A model generated the notes under the pieces. The model had not been told where the DNA came from. It was given only the letters and a program-made list of their open reading frames with translations, and did no database searches. A DNA stretch of 64,000 nt from Plectosphaerella cucumerina (lineage: Eukaryota; Ascomycota; Sordariomycetes; Glomerellales; Plectosphaerellaceae): contig JAGPXD010000002.1 of the NCBI GenBank assembly GCA_020746995.1, positions 6,386,001 through 6,450,000 on the forward strand, given 5' to 3'. This document shows positions 54,004 to 64,000 of this stretch, in pieces. A program made the translations under genes and the position numbers. The first letter of the stretch is position 1. Every line of letters begins with the position of its first letter.

Positions 54004-54763
54004 GATCAATTGATGGCCTGCTCAATTGCTCAAGATCCAAGAGGTGTGTGTGGAAAGGCTGTGGGGGAAGAGGGGAGAGGGGGACATTCGAGGACAATAA
54101 GTTGCAGCACGGTCGGATTCGGAGGCAGTTCGATGATTTCTAGATGCGAAGCTAGGGTCATTCTCGGCCTCGGCCGGCTATATACCCCTGCCGCTGAAAA
54201 ACGGGACATCGCTGATTGGTCCATAGTGCCGTCATACATTGGTGTCGGCCTCGCCTTCCCTCTCACTCGGGACTCATGCATGGTAAAATGGCACATTATG
54301 GTGTATCAAAGGACTGTTGCTGTGAAATATCATTCTTTATTAGAAGCCTTGCGCATCTGATGCATGGGATCAGTGCATGGGAGAATGAAGCGAACTGAAT
54401 GAGAAAAGGGAAGAGAGTTCCCTCGGAAGGAGCTACTGCTCCTGCTGTCTGTCCCGTGTCCTCTCGTGTCCCCCGTGGGACGGCTCTGGCTAGGTAATCC
54501 GTGGGCCGGATTGGCCCGAATAACTGGGTCCATGCGTCTTCCCCGACAAAACCGCAAAAAGGTAGCCGAGGATCGAAGGGGGAAATACACTTTCGAACCG
54601 CCACCCCTCGCGCAAACATAAATACAACAAGCAGCTCCCTGCGGCCCCTCTTCAACCTCTCGGTCTTGACTCATCATTGCAACCAGAGCACGTTGCTCGT
54701 CCATATCAAACCGCCCGCCGCGTCGACAGCAAGCAATTCCAGCCGCCGTCGTCAATCGCCGTC
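54004..54763. promoter_or_regulatory. Bidirectional sdh1/sdh2 promoter
   Basis: 760 bp between the two divergent start codons of complex II. For sdh1 (minus) a TATATA at 54177-54182 sits about 175 bp upstream of its ATG. For sdh2 a TATA-like ATAAATA near 54617-54624 is about 140 bp upstream. ATTGG (CCAAT in reverse) occurs at 54215-54219, 54238-54242 and 54510-54514. CCAAT is the site of the HAP complex, which controls respiratory genes in fungi; binding here is inferred. The last CCAAT lies inside an inverted repeat, GGGCC-GGATT-GGCCC (about 54503-54517). Confidence 0.7.
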
Positions 54764-55740
54764 ATGGCAGCTCTCCGCTCTACCGCGACCCGGGCCCTCG
54801 GCTCGGCCGTCAAGCCCTCCTTCCGCCCAACCATGATCACCCGCTCTCTCGCTTCCGTCAGCGAGGCGCCTGCGAAGCCCGAGGCGAGGATGAAGACTTT
54901 CCAGGTCTACCGCTGGAACCCCGACCAGCCGACCGAGAAGCCGCGCATGCAGAGCTACACGCTCGACCTGAACAAGACCGGACCCATGGTCCTCGACGCG
55001 CTGGTCCGCATCAAGAACGAGATCGATCCTACCCTGACCTTCAGGAGGAGTTGCCGTGAGGGTATCTGTGGCAGCTGCGCCATGAACATTAACGGCCAGA
55101 ACACCCTGGCCTGTCTGTGTACGTACATTTCGCATCCCGAAGCGCCCCGGCCGTTCCCGTTCGGCGAATTTGACCCGACGCCGAGTGCTAACGTCACGAC
55201 ACCACAGGCCGCATTCCCACCGAGACGACTGCCGACACCAAGATCTACCCCCTGCCGCACACCTACGTCGTCAAGGACCTTGTTCCTGACCTGACGCTGT
55301 TCTACAAGCAATACAAGTCGATCAAGCCCTACCTCCAGAGGGACACGCCCGCACCTGAGGTACGTTATTTCCTGGGAGCCCGCCTGTCGACGACAGCGGT
55401 CAACTAACCATTGGAACAGGGCAAGGAATACCTTCAGAGCAAGGAGGACCGCAAGAAGCTCGACGGCCTTTACGAGTGCATCCTGTGCGCCTGCTGCTCG
55501 ACATCGTGCCCCTCTTACTGGTGGAACTCGGAGCAGTACCTCGGCCCCGCCATTCTGCTCCAGTCCCAGCGCTGGCTGGCCGACTCGCGTGACGAGAGGA
55601 AGGCGGAGCGCAAGATGGCTCTCGACAACTCGATGAGCCTGTACCGTTGCCACACCATTCTCAACTGCACGCGGGCATGCCCCAAGGGTCTCAACCCCGG
55701 TCTCGCAATTGCCGAGATCAAGAAGCAGCTGTCCTTCTAA
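54764..55740 (+). CDS. sdh2: Succinate dehydrogenase iron-sulfur subunit, mitochondrial
   Basis: Carries electrons from FAD to ubiquinone in complex II. Three exons (54764-55118, 55208-55359, 55420-55740) give 275 residues with an Arg/Ser-rich presequence. The [2Fe-2S] ligands are in SCREGICGSCAMN, then ACLC across intron 1. The [4Fe-4S] and [3Fe-4S] ligands are in CILCACCSTSCPSYWW and CHTILNCTRACPKGLNP. The residues that carboxamide fungicides contact appear wild type: P200 (in CPSYWW), N205 and H247 (in RCHTIL). ATG 54764 is used; the frame upstream to 54677 opens only with TTG. It is divergent from sdh1. Confidence 0.98.
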
Positions 55741-56270
55741 GCGAAGTGGCAATGAGATGGGGTGGCCGGTCCGGGTGGGGGCATACCCGGGTTGTGCCGA
55801 ATCGATGACGACGACGACGCCGTCCCTCGCTCGAAAACCAAGGGGCGAGTGGATTGGATCTACAATAGGCCTTCGCGCCCTCGGCCGGGGCGTCGTCCGA
55901 CAACGCTCGAACAGATAATTGAGCAAACCGAAGACGAGCAAGAACAGCTTCGAAGAACGGAAAGGAAAGGGGGACGCTGTTGTTATTATACCTGGAGCGC
56001 TCGAAGATACGCGAGGAGGAGGTTGGGTTGCGCCGGGGTTGAAAGTGTACTGTACTGGCATGACCGGAGTTTTTGAAGACGCCTGCTACTACAAGGAATA
56101 TTCCATTGATTGTTTGAATCCACGTCCCCATTCTCGGCTGCAATAGGCGCGAGCAGCCCCTTTTGTGCTTTGTCAACCAGTCAGGCCATGCGGACGTGGG
56201 CCAGACATATGGGCTGATGTCGCATGGTTGGTATTTCCATCGGCGCATCTGCACGCATTACCGGTGGCAA
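55741..56270. other. Convergent intergenic gap, 3' ends
   Basis: 530 bp between the sdh2 and DUS4 stop codons. One open frame (55762-56076) looks charged but has no family resemblance. I read this as two 3' UTRs. Confidence 0.5.
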
Positions 56271-57683
56271 TCAGGACACCAGGCCAAGGCGTTCCAGGCG
56301 GCCCTGCATGAGCTCGTGGTCCGAGGGGGCACCTGGCCTGATACGCCCGATGCCGCCCTGCTGTCCGGTCTTGCGCTCGCATGCGTCGTCCATAAAGTCG
56401 AGGACGTCACACATGTTAGTCAGGGCGTTGAGGGTGGCGCGCTCCGCCTTTGTCAGCAGCGAGTGCTTGTCTTCTCCCATCCCGGGGGCGCACATCTCGC
56501 CGAGGTGATGCTGGATGAGTTTTAGCGGCAGCGGGGCCCGGGCGGCGTGCCGGAGGAACGTCTCGACGGCCGACCAGGGCGTCGAGGTGTGGCCGGCGTA
56601 GAGGGCCGGGTTTGCGAGGATGCCCCGTGCGGACATGAGGCCGGCGAGTTTGGTGGTGCTGGGCCGGAAGGACGGTGGTTCTGCCGAGGTTGAGATTGTT
56701 GTTTGGGCGGCGAGGAGGGGGTCGAGTGGGAGGGAGTCGAGGGAGAAGATGTCGCCGGAGAGGAGGATGGGGAGAGTGTCTCCGTACTTCTGGACCAGGA
56801 TGGCCAGAGAGTCGCCGAAGATGGGCAACGTTGAGGGCGTGGATCTAGTACGGGGGTGGATGGTGAGCCAGTCGATGTTCCTGTTCAGGGGATCGCCGAT
56901 GACTGTGTCGATGAAGTCCATGGTTCTCCTGGAGGGGGTCAGTACAGGTCACCCCAAGAGGTTGCTGGTAGGATTTTACCTCAGATCCTTATGCACTCTG
57001 ATCTTGACGCTCACACTCCGGCCCTTTGGACTGTCAATATCCTTCTCCATGTCAACGCCCCAGCCGTCCCGCCGCAGCTTCTGCCTGGTCTCCACGACCA
57101 TGTCCCTCACGAGCTCCCGCTTGTCCATGAGCGCCGCGCCCATGGTCTCGGCGCAAGCCCATGACTGCGGGCAGCCGCAGTTGAGATCAACGCCGCTCAC
57201 GAAGGGTGCCGCCAGGGACGACGCCCTCGACAGCTCCAGGGGACTATTGGAACCAAACTGCACTATCGTGGGGGACTGCTGGCCGTCGGTGGAGAGGGTG
57301 AGATCTGTCTCTGTCAGCGGGGCCGAGGATACTTTGCCAAAGAAATGGTGCACGAACCGCTGTCTCTGGCAAATTGATTCCGGTTGAACTCCTTGGCCAG
57401 GATCATGGGCGTCCAGCAGATATCAGTTCCATACTCGTAGACTGTTCTCCGGAATGCCAACTGGGAAGCATCTTGGTGAGTCACTGGTGCAGGTCCGGGA
57501 GTGGTTCGACGTACTTTGCTGTATCTGACCATGGGCGCCGACACATATAGGAACCTGTCCTGTTTCTTTGCGGCATCGAAGATCTTGAGGGGACTGTAGC
57601 AGGTCAGTAGACTGTGATAGGGGTTCAAACGGTTTCACTGACTGAGTCCTTGGGAAGAGGTCGTTTTCTGAACCGGCCGCCAT
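56271..57683 (-). CDS. dus4: tRNA-dihydrouridine synthase (Dus4 type)
   Basis: An FMN enzyme that reduces uridine to dihydrouridine in the D-loop of cytoplasmic tRNA (yeast Dus4 acts at U20a/b). Five exons (57683-57643, 57593-57515, 57460-57358, 57304-56980, 56928-56271) give 401 residues. The joins restore LKIFDAAKKQDRFLYVSAPM, then MVRYSKLAFRRTVYEYGTDI and FARDSDLTLSTDG. The catalytic cysteine is the second Cys of NCGCPQ (about C119), and SVSVKIRVHKDLR forms the next strand. It has a longer C-terminus than the yeast protein, without a recognised extra domain. The subtype call over other DUS is from the CGCPQ and YEYGTDICWTPMI context. Confidence 0.9.
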
Positions 57684-58099
57684 GTTGAGAGACGGCCCCA
57701 ACTCTACCTGACTTCAACAGACCCGGCTTTTCCCCGATATCTTGAGCGATTGTTCAGAGGCTTGATCGAGTAATTTTTGGAAGACGGGTCCTTCGTGAGG
57801 TGTAAGTGAATCTTGACAAGGATTTCCGAGTGCTTGGTGGGGGATCGAGGGGCAGCCTTCAAGATTTGCGGCCTCTCGCACTTGCTGCCAGTCGTCGGCA
57901 GGTGTCATTTTGCATGTGGGTAGGTTGCTCGAGAAGGCGGAGCATCAACAGAAACGGCTCGATTGTAATCAATTACATAGGCAGGGTTCGAAATTTATTG
58001 TCAACTGTTATTCAGGAAAAAGTCATCATTCAATCATGCCCTAAACGGATGCGGTCTACAGACTATGGCATGATCTCGGTTGCCTCGCAGGACGACAGC
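57684..58099. promoter_or_regulatory. Intergenic: DUS4 promoter
   Basis: About 415 bp between two minus-strand genes. It should contain the DUS4 promoter and the 3' side of the secreted-protein gene. I see no coding segment. Confidence 0.45.
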
Positions 58100-58861
58100 T
58101 CAGTAGCAAGGAGGCGGGGTGTAAGTGGGATAGGGGGCACAGTCAGGGTGACAACCACCGTATGGCACACCGCACTCATTGATATAGTCGGCGCAGATCG
58201 TGCGCTCACAGCCAGCCCCGGTGCGAGTGCTGGTCGGGACTGGGTAGGGCGAAGTGCTCGAGCCCGAAGGGCACGGAGGCGGCGTGAAGGACGGCCAAGG
58301 CTGGCAGTCGGGAAAGCATCTGGTGGAGGACATGTCAGTAGCTCGCTCGAACAACCTTAGAAGCTTTGTCGTAGGGGTTCACTTACCCGCCGTACATCAC
58401 ACCGCAGCTGTTGATGTAATCCGCACACACGGTCCTGGTGGAGCAGTTATCTGTGCTGGTGGGGGCCGGGGTCGAGGTTGAGCTTGTGGGACACGGGGGC
58501 TTCGTGAAGGATGGCCAGGGCTTGCAGTCGGGGAAGCAGCTGAGGGTTTGATGTTAGTACGTAAAAACTGCCTCAGGGTATAACCCATCGCGATTTCTAC
58601 TTACCCTCCGTACATCATGCCACACTCATTGACATAGTCGGCGCACACGGTCCTGGTGGAGCAGTTGTCCGTGCTGGTCGGCCTGGGAGGCTTGCAACCG
58701 GGGCCGTCCGGCCGAGTGGTGGTCGGCGGCGTATAAGCAGGCGGCGGCGGATCGTATATGTCGCGCCGGTCCTGGATGCCGGCTAGGGCCGGAGCCGCCG
58801 GCACGGCGTTGGCCAGGCTGGCGCAAAGGCTGAGGAAGGAGATGAGACGGAGGGAGACCAT
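58100..58861 (-). CDS. Small secreted cysteine-rich protein with three tandem repeats
   Basis: Three exons (58861-58605, 58539-58387, 58319-58100) give 209 residues. The signal peptide is residues 1-19 (MVSLRLISFLSLCASLANA), then a Pro/Thr-rich spacer. Three repeats of about 40 residues follow, each reading NC...TVCADY.N.CG..YGGC.PDC.PWPSFT.PPCP: repeats 1 and 2 are nearly identical, and repeat 3 is diverged (CERTICADYINECGVPYGGC). Each has about six or seven cysteines. Both introns interrupt the codon for the second Gly of YGG at the same phase, one per repeat unit, consistent with exon duplication. No enzyme family is recognised. It could be a cell-wall or effector-type protein. Confidence 0.85.
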
Positions 58862-61050
58862 GACGCTGATTCTGAGGATCTGTCTAGAAGAGAGAATAAA
58901 GTAGATGCAAGTTGTAATTCAGATGAGGGATGACGACAAGAGGGAACAGCAGACTACAAGTACTCGATAAAAGTACAGCACATTGAAGTCCAGCCCCGCG
59001 AACACACTACTTCGGGCTCGAGTGACCTCGGAGACGGCTGACCGCTGGTGGTCCCCCGAATCACACAAGGAAATCGTTAGCGAGAAGCACCACCATGGAC
59101 ACCGCTTCAACGGTGGCAGACTCTGCCGCCATCGTGGGCACTCAAGGCAGATGTCATTCACCAGTAGGCAAAAAACAGCCACCGCCGAGCGTGATTCGAG
59201 GACGACAGGGGAAGACGACGCCGCAATCTGGCATTACGGGAAAATCAAACAAGGGGGACAGGGCGGGAGGGCTCGTGTTGCGGCAGACGGTGCGCCACCG
59301 GTGCCATGGCTGCAGTCGCTCGAGGCCAAGAAAAGAACGGGCATGGGGTCGTGGCTGGTTCGGTGGCTGTCATGTGGTGTCTATGTTTGGACACTGTCAC
59401 CCAGAGGAGGGGTTGAGGGCTGAGTGCCGAGGGACAACGGCGATGGCCTTGTGAAGGCGTTTTGGATACGAGCTTCTGCTGCATGCTTTGTGGGAGAGCG
59501 AACCAAGGGCGGGCGAAGGTGCGCATGCACATGTGCCTGGTGGCTTGCTTCCCCGGATCGAAAAAGCCCATCTGGGTAGTTCGCATGAGCTGGTGATTGG
59601 GAGAAGACGGGAAGACGCGGGCTCGAAAGGTCAGAAGAAGGAAGGAGTCTTTGCTGGCTGGATCAGTCATGATGACGATGATGCTGGTGAGATCGGAAGA
59701 CGATGGGTGCGATACCGAGCATGAAGCCGATCTCGGATTGACATCTTTGGGAAATCTTGCGAAGTTGAAGCATGGAAGCTGGGAAGCTGGCCCATTGGGT
59801 CCCAGTCGTCAGGTCAGGTTGTGCCAGTGGCAGCGGGAGGATGGAGTCAGGGATGCCTGCCACTGGCAGTCGGGTGCTGCTGGAAATTCCAGGTCCAGTG
59901 CTGAATCGGCCGCCCGCACCCCGCATCCATTCCCGTTTTAGCGCCTCCAGCGGCAGTTGCCTGCAGCGCTCGCTCAGGGCTCGGGCACTGCCGGTGAAGA
60001 TCCCCGCCGTCCGGCCCTGATCGGCGCCTCCTTCCCTGAACTTGAATGACGTTGAACCTCGAGCATCTCCAACGTCCATCCATGAAACATGGGAGGGAAT
60101 GACGATCGCCGCTGGCATTGCCGCCAAGACCACATCCTCCCTCCCCGGATCGATTGACCAATGTGTCACCTACAAACCGACCACGATCCTAGAAACTCGA
60201 CTCGCACCGGGCAGCACCTCCTTGGCACCCAAGGCCCAAGCGATCCATCCCATCTTACCTTCTGCCCGTCACCATCAACTCTACCAACATGTATCTCCTC
60301 GCCTAGGGCCTCTCAGCCCAGCCCCAATCTCCGGATGCTTGCTTGGACATGCCGTCAACCGTCCGATCTGACCCTCGTACTCCACCAGATGATGTGTGAC
60401 GAGAATGAGAGAGAGAGAGGCGCCCGCGGCCCTTTGTCACCCTGCCAGCCGGGTATCACGTCCATCTTCGCGCCGGACAAGATGATTGTCGGCTCCCCCT
60501 TTGACGTCGGACAACCCATCACCGACTCCCGCGGCGAGAGCTCACGAGACAAAGCCGCGGGAGTCTTCGGCCCTTTTGGGATGCTCGAGGCCACGCACCG
60601 GGCGCCGCGGAGGAGATCACTGGCACCCCCTCTCGGTGCCTTCGGATGATATCGCACCCAAGCTCCTTAGCGTTCACCGGGGCAGGCAGAAAAAGGGCGA
60701 TCGACGAGAACAAACCTCACATCCTCATCCCAACCAGACTCATAATGCGCACATGGCCCCCGGCGCCCCCCTTCATTCCTGCGGGGGGTCCCTGTCCCGC
60801 TTACAGCGCCGTTGCGCAGAGAGGGAGAGACAAGCAAGGCCCGTTGTTCGAGTACCAGCGAGGGCAGGCTCGGATCAGCGGGATCGCCAGAACGTTACAT
60901 AAATAACCTGCCGCTGCCGTTCGGTTCCCGATGTTTTCTCTCTGCTGTAGACAAACAGACCACACATTTTCAGACACACTACTAACACAGCTCTTCCTGC
61001 TTCTCCTCGAGGCTATCATCCACTACTACCACTCACATCCACTCATCACG
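58862..61050. promoter_or_regulatory. Long divergent intergenic region between two secreted-protein genes
   Basis: About 2.2 kb. It holds the promoters of the cysteine-rich protein (minus) and of the 61051 gene (plus). A TATA-like TACATAAATAA lies near 60896-60906, about 145 bp upstream of 61051. Open frames here lack coding resemblance. Confidence 0.5.
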
Positions 61051-61729
61051 ATGAAGTGGTTCACTGGCGTCGCTTTCGCCCTGGTGGCCTCCCCTGCCGC
61101 GGCCATGCCTATCCCCCAGGACGAGCCTCAGTCGTACGACACTAGACAGGACCAGCGGACCCTCTACAAGCTCCGTGTGCAAGCGTTAGTACCATCCCTC
61201 CCTCCCAACATCGAAATTTTTGCTGACATGACATAGTGAGAACTACCCCCAGATCCACGACAAGTACCTCTCCATCTCCAACGAGCAGGTCGGCATCTAC
61301 CCCTCCCAGGAAGCCCTCGCAGCCTACGCCACCCCTCGAGAGGACTCGGACTATGTCTCCCTACACACCGTCCCCATCGGCATCGTCGACCACGCCCTCG
61401 TTCTTACCGGCGAGAACGGTCTCTACGACCTCAAAGACACCATGCCCCAGCTCACCGACCCGAACCCCAACTCCACCTACTCCTGGCGCGAGTTTGTCCT
61501 CGAGGAGGACTCTGACACTCTCCTCTGGAGGGCGGCCGCCGAGGGCAAGTGGGTTGTCTTCCCTGGTACGGAGCAGGGCAGCTTCAGTGTCAAGTGGAAC
61601 GATGGTATGTACCCCTTTCCCAAGTCCATGTGGCTCAAGAACACTGCTAACATCACCACAGGCACCGGCTTCACGACTCAGGACTACCTGCCCATCGAGG
61701 TCGCTTTCGAGGTGGTCGAGAAGCCTTGA
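61051..61729 (+). CDS. Small secreted protein, family not recognised
   Basis: Three exons (61051-61184, 61237-61604, 61662-61729) give 189 residues. The signal peptide is about residues 1-18 (MKWFTGVAFALVASPAAA). The mature protein has no cysteine, which is unusual for a small secreted fungal protein. It contains LYKLRVQAENYPQIHDKYLS, YVSLHTVPIGIVDHALVLTG and WRAAAEGKWVVFPGTEQGSF, giving an alternating beta-like pattern. A surface or cell-wall protein is plausible, but I cannot name a family. The second intron (61605-61661) has ideal GTATGT, CTAAC and CAG signals. It is 57 nt long and open in frame, so retaining it would add 19 residues. Confidence 0.82.
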
Positions 61730-62251
61730 ACAAAGGCATGGTCAGACCTGAGATACCCATTGTGAAGAAGAGCGAGCGTTTGCGCAAATCTACAAACTTA
61801 ATACTCAATCCTAATTTTCGTTGGCACAAGTCCACAGCAATCTCGAGCGCGAGTGCAATGTTGATGAAATTGAATTCCAATGGTATACTGCTTAGCAACT
61901 GTGCTTTCGGTGCAAATGGACACGTACTGAAGAGTAGCAGCCGTCCCTAGTGATGGTCTCTGTTCCTATTCAACCCATCCGAGTTCGTGTCAAGATCCTC
62001 CTTTCCTCCTTTCCGTCCCTGGCCTGGGCCTCCTGAACGCCATGCTCACACAATTGTTCGACGAGCGAGCCGATTGGTGTCGACGCCGCTCGCCGAAAAA
62101 TAGTCCTGCCCAGAAGTACAACATGATAGTACAACGCCGCGCGAAGAGCGGAAGATCATCAACCGGCGCACTGCCGGTCGTGAGCCCCATGCAATGACGG
62201 GAGCGAAGTGGCGTAGCGTCGTGAAAAATAAGATACATGCTCAAGGGAGGC
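61730..62251. other. Convergent intergenic gap, 3' ends
   Basis: 522 bp between the secreted-protein and cyclin stop codons. I see no coding segment or repeat; it is likely two 3' UTRs. Confidence 0.5.
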
Positions 62252-63582
62252 TCACTCCTCAAGAACCTCTCCCTCGTCCTCGTCTGACAGACGGGTGCGT
62301 TTGCTGGCCCGTCCCTCCGAGTCCGAGTCAATCTCCTTACGTTTCGCTGGTGACGCCACCCCGTTGCCGTTCTTACTGGCTGGGGCAGTCGAGCCCTCTC
62401 TGAACGACACATCGTCGCGACCGTTGACCCTGTCGACGTCGCGGGGCGTGCCGGCGCTGGACGACATGGCGTCTCCGTGGGAGAGCGGATCCCTGGGCCG
62501 CCGCGTGCTCTCAATGTCAAAGGCGGGTGACTGCAGCGACGGATTCTGCTTCCTCAGCGGGTTCTCCTTATAGAACTGGAGGACCGTTTCGATGGCCCCC
62601 GAGCACCGGGCTTCGTCCCCTCTGAGGACCTTCCACCACGGCTCGCCGTTGATGTCGTCGATTGGCTGCTTGGTGTGCACGCTCGCGAAGAAGATTGCGC
62701 TGATAGCAACGTCCCGGGCCTCGAGCGTCAGGGGGATCATCGTCAGACATGCGTCGTTGCAGAACGCCCATGCCGACTGTCGCAGCTGCTTGTTGCGGAC
62801 GATGTCGAGGTGCTCCAACAGCTCGAAGAGGATGTGGTATGGGTTGGCGACCATGAGATCGAACGTCAGGAACTCGAGCATGATCTCCTCGTACGCCAGG
62901 ATGTTGTCTCTCCACCTCCAGTACTCCTTGCTCTGCTCGTCGATAATGAGCTGCGCATTCTTCTGTGCCACCTTGGCCACTGTGATGATGATTTCTTTGG
63001 TTTTTCGACAATTCTCTTCGGTCTTGTTCGCCAGGAACAGTGCCGTTGCCGCGATATTCTGCGTCGCATATTGTCAGAACGGTGGACTTTGCGCCGCGAG
63101 AGCGTCGGTTTACTCACATAGTGGTGGATCCCGCCCTTCTCTTCCACCATGCTGTAGCGCATGAAGAATCGGTGGAAGAAAACTCCTGCCACCCACATGG
63201 TGATTTGAGGAAGGTCCAGCATGATGCCTGCTTGGTATATGAAATTGATGCCCTTGGCGCGTCGCAGGCGATCCTCTGCAGCCGACAAGCCGTCAATGAT
63301 GCTCGGCGTGCTCATCGTCTCGTCGGCATCGAACAGCCACTGACTCTTGCTGGTGGCATGTGGTGTACGAGCCCCGGGCCGTGGCGAAGGCTGTGCGGTG
63401 GGCGCATCGCGGCGCGATTGTGGCCGAGGCGGTGACGTCCTGGAGGAGTGTGTTGGAGGGGAGGGCGCGGCAGGAGGAACTTCGCGCTGTTTGATGGGCG
63501 ATCTTGACGAACGGGGCGGTCGCGGGACGACCGGGGGCTGGTAGCCCTCCCGCGGCAGCCTCAAGCGGTCGACGTTGGCCAT
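62252..63582 (-). CDS. Transcription-type cyclin (cyclin K/Ctk2/Pch1-like)
   Basis: A cyclin that probably partners a CTD kinase in transcription elongation. Two exons (63582-63118, 63058-62252) give 423 residues. The first 80 residues are Pro/Arg/Ser-rich. The first cyclin fold starts at about 85 (WLFDADETMSTPSIIDGLSA, FIYQAGIMLDLPQITMWVAG, VFFHRFFMRYS, then IHHYNIAATALFLANKTEEN across the intron). A second fold with LTFDLMVANPYHILFELLEH and TLEARDVAISAIFFASVHTK follows. The tail is disordered with a basic KRKEIDSDSEGRASKRTR, a likely nuclear signal. The fit is to the cyclin K/T/Ctk2 class; I cannot separate CTDK-I from P-TEFb cyclins by eye. Confidence 0.88.
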
Positions 63583-63920
63583 TTGAGAGGAGCGCCTAGG
63601 TGGGTGGGATTGAGGATGAAGTTGACGTTGTTGAGATAAAGCAAGCAAGCAGCCCGGTAAAGGAAAGAAGAGTCGAAGCAAGTCGCCCTATCTAATCAAC
63701 ACGGCGGGAACCGGCATCACGTGACCTGGCCACCTGTGACGTGCCACCTCAGGTCGGGAGCCACAATACCCTGGTCAATAGTGTAGCTTGCTTTCGGTCA
63801 CGATCCTCTTGTTGGTCAAGTTTCTGTTCCGATCCTTTCTATTGGGTATCAATCCGTATTGTGTCGTTCATGCCCCTGTGACTGCTCGCTCCCAGCATTC
63901 TCGACAGGTGGTGTGCTGCA
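63583..63920. promoter_or_regulatory. Cyclin gene promoter
   Basis: 338 bp between the cyclin start (minus) and the 3' end of the WD40 gene. It should contain the cyclin promoter. No other structure seen. Confidence 0.45.
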
Positions 63921-64000
63921 CTAGATGCCCTCCATGTCATTGCGACCCCAGAGCTTCACCGTCCGATCATGTCCGCCGCTGACGATCCACTTGCCGTCCC
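63921..64000 (-). CDS. WD40-repeat protein, C-terminal end only
   Basis: Partial: the gene continues beyond the right window edge. The minus-strand reading ends ...GKWIVSGGHDRTVKLWGRND, then MEGI and a TAG at 63923-63921. This is the last blade of a WD40 propeller (D..W..SGG.D.TVK.W). Too little is visible to say which WD40 protein it is. Confidence 0.75.
   Translation of the reverse strand, partial: DGKWIVSGGHDRTVKLWGRNDMEGI

Noticed and set aside
57980..58000. GGTTCGAA motif resembling a tRNA B box
   Set aside because: No matching A box or cloverleaf stems around it.

Overview
The window is nuclear DNA from a filamentous ascomycete. It is most likely a Sordariomycete (Pezizomycotina), although no single marker fixes the genus. 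The evidence is short introns (about 40-110 bp) with GTRNGT donors, CTRAC-type branch points and CAG/TAG acceptors, GC-rich coding DNA on both strands with no operons, and a gene set typical of these fungi (Zn2Cys6 regulator, AA9 monooxygenase, small secreted proteins, fungal-only orphan families). I see no transposon, RIP-degraded DNA, rRNA, tRNA or CRISPR array.

Layout from left to right. Minus-strand block: ORC3 (99-2522), a PWWP chromatin protein (3218-5280) and the intronless giant U5 snRNP helicase BRR2 (6352-13026). Then a plus-strand coiled-coil protein (13536-15077) convergent with RFC2 (15187-16502, minus), which is head-to-head with a tandem-UBC E2-like enzyme (17528-19252, plus). 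A low-complexity protein (19722-20726, minus) faces a plus-strand gene broken by an in-frame TAG (22478-23800). Next come a membrane pseudo-hydrolase (24754-26423), a 1100-residue orphan (28783-32085), an AA9 LPMO with an internal deletion (33122-33838) and an oxysterol-binding protein (36245-38333), all plus. U2AF35 (38894-39582, minus) is head-to-head with an ELMO-domain protein (40559-42829, plus). A Zn2Cys6 factor (43363-45654, minus) is head-to-head with a GRF zinc-finger protein (46677-47840, plus). A xylose-isomerase-like TIM-barrel gene, also split by an in-frame TAG, spans 48196-50873 (minus). SDH1 (51855-54003, minus) and SDH2 (54764-55740, plus) are divergent from one shared promoter. 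DUS4 (56271-57683, minus), a three-repeat cysteine-rich secreted protein (58100-58861, minus), a cysteine-poor secreted protein (61051-61729, plus), a transcription-type cyclin (62252-63582, minus) and the 3' end of a WD40 gene (63921 to the window edge, minus) close the window.

Most genes are housekeeping: replication (ORC3, RFC2), splicing (BRR2, U2AF35), respiration (SDH1/SDH2), tRNA modification (DUS4), lipid transport (OSBP) and transcription (cyclin, PWWP). The accessory part is three secreted proteins.

The most unusual signal is a pair of otherwise intact genes (22478-23800 and 48196-50873), each with exactly one in-frame TAG in the middle of a continuing reading frame. Neither can be explained by a normal intron. 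TAG is a genuine terminator elsewhere in the window (BRR2), so it is not reassigned. Both TAGs lie in the loop of a possible small hairpin. That fits the A-to-I mRNA editing known from Sordariomycete sexual development (UAG to UGG), but nonsense mutation, readthrough and sequencing error are not excluded. Other leads are an E2-like protein with two UBC folds each carrying a cysteine, an LPMO lacking about 40 residues yet keeping its copper site, a secreted protein built from exon-sized repeats, a membrane hydrolase without its nucleophile, and the head-to-head SDH1/SDH2 pair.
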